54,709 nt of DNA. Origin: JAWLHK01 sp041690355 [NCBI: bacterium]. GTDB taxonomy: Bacteria; J088; JAWLBW01. The notes under the pieces were generated by a model, which worked only from the letters and a program-made list of their open reading frames with translations, searched no databases and was not told the DNA's origin. The stretch lies in contig JAWLHK010000028.1 in assembly GCA_041690355.1 (NCBI GenBank), positions 1 through 54,709 of the forward strand. The letters are read 5' to 3'. The position numbers and the translations under genes are program-made. Below, piece after piece: positions 53,036-54,709 of the stretch (positions within the stretch are counted from its first letter, which is position 1; the number at the start of each line of letters is the position of its first letter).

Positions 53036-53503
53036 TCAGCTAGCGCGCGCCGGACGGGCCGTGGCCGAAGACCCCGACTTGGCGCGCCCGCTCAAGCGGG
53101 CCAGCACCTTGTCGCCGATCTTCCGGTAGAGCAGCGTGCCGAGCACGATGCCCGTGATCGTGAAGAGCGCCGTCAGCTTGCCCTCGCCGATCTGCGAGAG
53201 GGCCGTGCCCGGGCAGGTGCCCGTGATCGCCCAGCCGGCGCCGAAGAGAAGCCCGCCCCACAGATTGCCGGGGTTGCGCGGCTTGGCTTCGATGGCCAGC
53301 GGCTTGCCGTCAGAGGCCTTCACCTTGAGGCGGCGGAAGAGGAAGAGCCCCGTCGCCGCCGTCAGGATGGCGACCGAAATCACCCCCATCAGGTGCAGGT
53401 CCTGCAGGAGGAACATGTTTTCGATTTTGTCATACTCCGTCGCGCCCGCGCGGGACAGCACGAAACCGAAGAGAGTGCCGAAGATGAGAAATGCTATCTG
53501 CAT
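53036..53503 (-). CDS. YeeE/YedE-family sulfur-compound transporter subunit
   Basis: A 155-residue membrane protein with four or so helices, half the size of single-chain YeeE. FGFVLSRAGATEYDKIENMFLL near the start and GLLFGAGWAITGTCPGTALSQIGEG carry the family signature with the cysteine that in thiosulfate-transporting homologs relays the substrate. It starts 6 nt after the TSUP-YeeE fusion gene and presumably pairs with its C-terminal half. A basic, Ser/Ala-rich tail follows. Confidence 0.9.
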   Translation of the reverse strand: MQIAFLIFGTLFGFVLSRAGATEYDKIENMFLLQDLHLMGVISVAILTAATGLFLFRRLKVKASDGKPLAIEAKPRNPGNLWGGLLFGAGWAITGTCPGTALSQIGEGKLTALFTITGIVLGTLLYRKIGDKVLARLSGRAKSGSSATARPARAS

Positions 53504-53509
53504 GGTCAG

Positions 53510-54709
53510 TTACCCGATGAGAACGCGAAAGATGATATTCGTGACCAGAAATCCGGACGCCATGAAGGCGCCGGTGGCCACCAGCGATGAGGGCGCCAGC
53601 ATCGAAACGCCGACGATACCGTGTCCCGACGTGCATCCGCCGGCAAGACGCGCGCCGAAGCCGACCAGCACGCCGCCCAGAGTGAAGACCACCGCCTTGA
53701 CCGCCACCGAAGCAGAGATCAGCTGATCGAACATCCCCATGGCGAACCCGTGGGCGGCGTCGCCGGCAAGGTAGACCGACAGCGCACCGCCGCCGATGAT
53801 GCCGACGATGAACGGCAGCCGCCACGACTTTCGAGCCGACGTGTCCTTGACCGCATTACACGCATCCATGTACCCGGTCGAGACCCCGAGCAGCTTGTTC
53901 GTGCCGAAGAGAAACAGGAGCACGAAGCCGCCGATGGCCACGCCGCCGGCCCAGAAGGGCCAGGTCGAGCCGAAGACCGCGTCGATCACCGAAGCCGGCA
54001 GCTGCTTGTAGAGCAGATAGAAGGCCATCGCGATGACGAACCCGGCAAAACCGCGCCGCAGGCTGTCCTGGTTGACGCGGGACGCGAAGAACGCGCCGCC
54101 GAAGCTGCCCACCACGGCCGAAGCGGTGACGATCATCGCCAGCTCGTAGTTCACCGGAACGTGACTGACGTAGCCGGCGAAGCCGGCGAAGGACTTCATG
54201 GCGATGACGACCAGCGAGGTCCCGATGGCCTCGCGCATCGACAGGCCGCCGAGCAGAGCCAGGGCGGGAACGACCAGAAAGCCGCCGCCCGCGCCGACCA
54301 TGCCGGTTACCAGACCGACGATGAGGCCTTCGACGACGATCTTTTCCACGGGCAGCTCGGCCTTCTTCTCGCCGGGAGCGGCCGTGCCGGCCGCGTCACC
54401 CTTGCGTCCGCGCCACATGGCGGCGGCCGTGGCGAACATGATCACGGCGAAGAGAATGAGCAGGATGCTCGCGGGGATGAACTTGGCGACATAGCCGCCT
54501 CCGAACGCGCCGGCCATGCCGGCGGCGCCGAAAATCAGGGCGGTCTTCCACCGCACGTTACCCGCGCGGGCGTGCTGGATGGCCGCCACGGCGCTCGTCA
54601 CGCCGACGACCAGCAGCGAGGTGGCGATGGCCGACTTCTCGCCCATCCCCAGGGCGTAAATGAGGATCGGAACCGTGAGAATCGATCCGCCCCCGCCCAG
54701 CAGGCCGAG
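53510..54709 (-). CDS. TSUP (TauE/SafE) permease fused to YeeE/YedE half-transporter, 5' end beyond window
   Basis: At least 399 residues; the frame stays open to the window edge, where LGGGGSILTVPIL is a typical TSUP first-helix motif, so the true start is to the right. The N-terminal two thirds have the TSUP repeat, including VGAGGGFLVVPALALLGG and MREAIGTSLVVIAMKS. After about residue 240 a second set of helices has GVSTGYMDACNAV and ARLAGGCTSGHGIVGVS, the cysteine motif of YeeE/YedE. One chain thus joins a sulfite/organosulfonate exporter type with a sulfur importer type. Cotranscribed with the following YeeE half. Confidence 0.88.
   Translation of the reverse strand, partial: LGLLGGGGSILTVPILIYALGMGEKSAIATSLLVVGVTSAVAAIQHARAGNVRWKTALIFGAAGMAGAFGGGYVAKFIPASILLILFAVIMFATAAAMWRGRKGDAAGTAAPGEKKAELPVEKIVVEGLIVGLVTGMVGAGGGFLVVPALALLGGLSMREAIGTSLVVIAMKSFAGFAGYVSHVPVNYELAMIVTASAVVGSFGGAFFASRVNQDSLRRGFAGFVIAMAFYLLYKQLPASVIDAVFGSTWPFWAGGVAIGGFVLLFLFGTNKLLGVSTGYMDACNAVKDTSARKSWRLPFIVGIIGGGALSVYLAGDAAHGFAMGMFDQLISASVAVKAVVFTLGGVLVGFGARLAGGCTSGHGIVGVSMLAPSSLVATGAFMASGFLVTNIIFRVLIG

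Overview
This is a GC-rich (roughly 65% by eye) bacterial chromosome segment, packed with housekeeping genes and mostly transcribed from the minus strand. The cell wall and division genes are of Gram-negative type: MurE carries the DNPRTE signature of meso-diaminopimelate ligases, and the dcw cluster is complete from mraZ to ftsZ. Two different F0 b subunits, one with a signal peptide, and an FtsI with a C-terminal PASTA domain recall lineages formerly called Deltaproteobacteria. The exact phylum cannot be fixed from this window, and no rRNA or tRNA gene is visible.

Layout. 0.1-4.4 kb: small accessory genes (an acyltransferase-fold protein lacking the usual histidine, a split DUF1254/DUF1214 pair, an AT-richer orphan, a SRAP/HMCES DNA-crosslink protein, a P-loop kinase). 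4.4-10.6 kb: ATP synthase operon b'-b-delta-alpha-gamma-beta-epsilon, with a near-consensus promoter and a strong terminator. 10.7-13.2 kb: a three-gene operon of inositol-1-phosphate synthase, CDP-alcohol phosphatidyltransferase and PgpA-type phosphatase, likely a phosphatidylinositol pathway. 13.4-14.9 kb: a secreted Vps62-like protein and a ribbon-helix-helix protein. 14.9-33.2 kb: the dcw cluster mraZ-rsmH-ftsL-ftsI-murE-murF-mraY-murD-ftsW-murG-murC-murB-ddl-ftsQ-ftsA-ftsZ, tightly coupled by start/stop overlaps and headed by a promoter with three MraZ-like boxes. 33.3-37.9 kb: trpE-trpG-(membrane protein)-trpD-trpC. 37.9-39.2 kb: UDP-glucose dehydrogenase.

39.4-42.4 kb holds the most unusual locus: a plus-strand operon of an HPr-kinase-like protein, a radical SAM enzyme and a PF14907-like nucleotidyltransferase, expressed from a promoter placed back-to-back with that of ugd. 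It resembles the tailoring parts of RiPP or HprK-related systems, but no precursor peptide or PqqD partner is visible. 42.4-45.0 kb: a CBS-pair protein, an RluA-type pseudouridine synthase and an RsmG-SpoU fusion methyltransferase. 45.0-50.6 kb: ffh-rpsP-rimM-trmD-rplS followed by a membrane-anchored Rad50/YhaN-like ATPase. 50.6-51.5 kb: a type II toxin-antitoxin pair flanked by two different 14-bp tandem repeats. 51.5-54.7 kb: an MFS exporter, a YeeE/YedE half-transporter and a TSUP-YeeE fusion running off the right edge.

Expression signals are consistent across the window: TTGAC-like -35 boxes, spacers mostly of 17-18 nt, and four genes in which a -10 hexamer sits exactly 6 nt before the start ATG, suggesting leaderless mRNAs.
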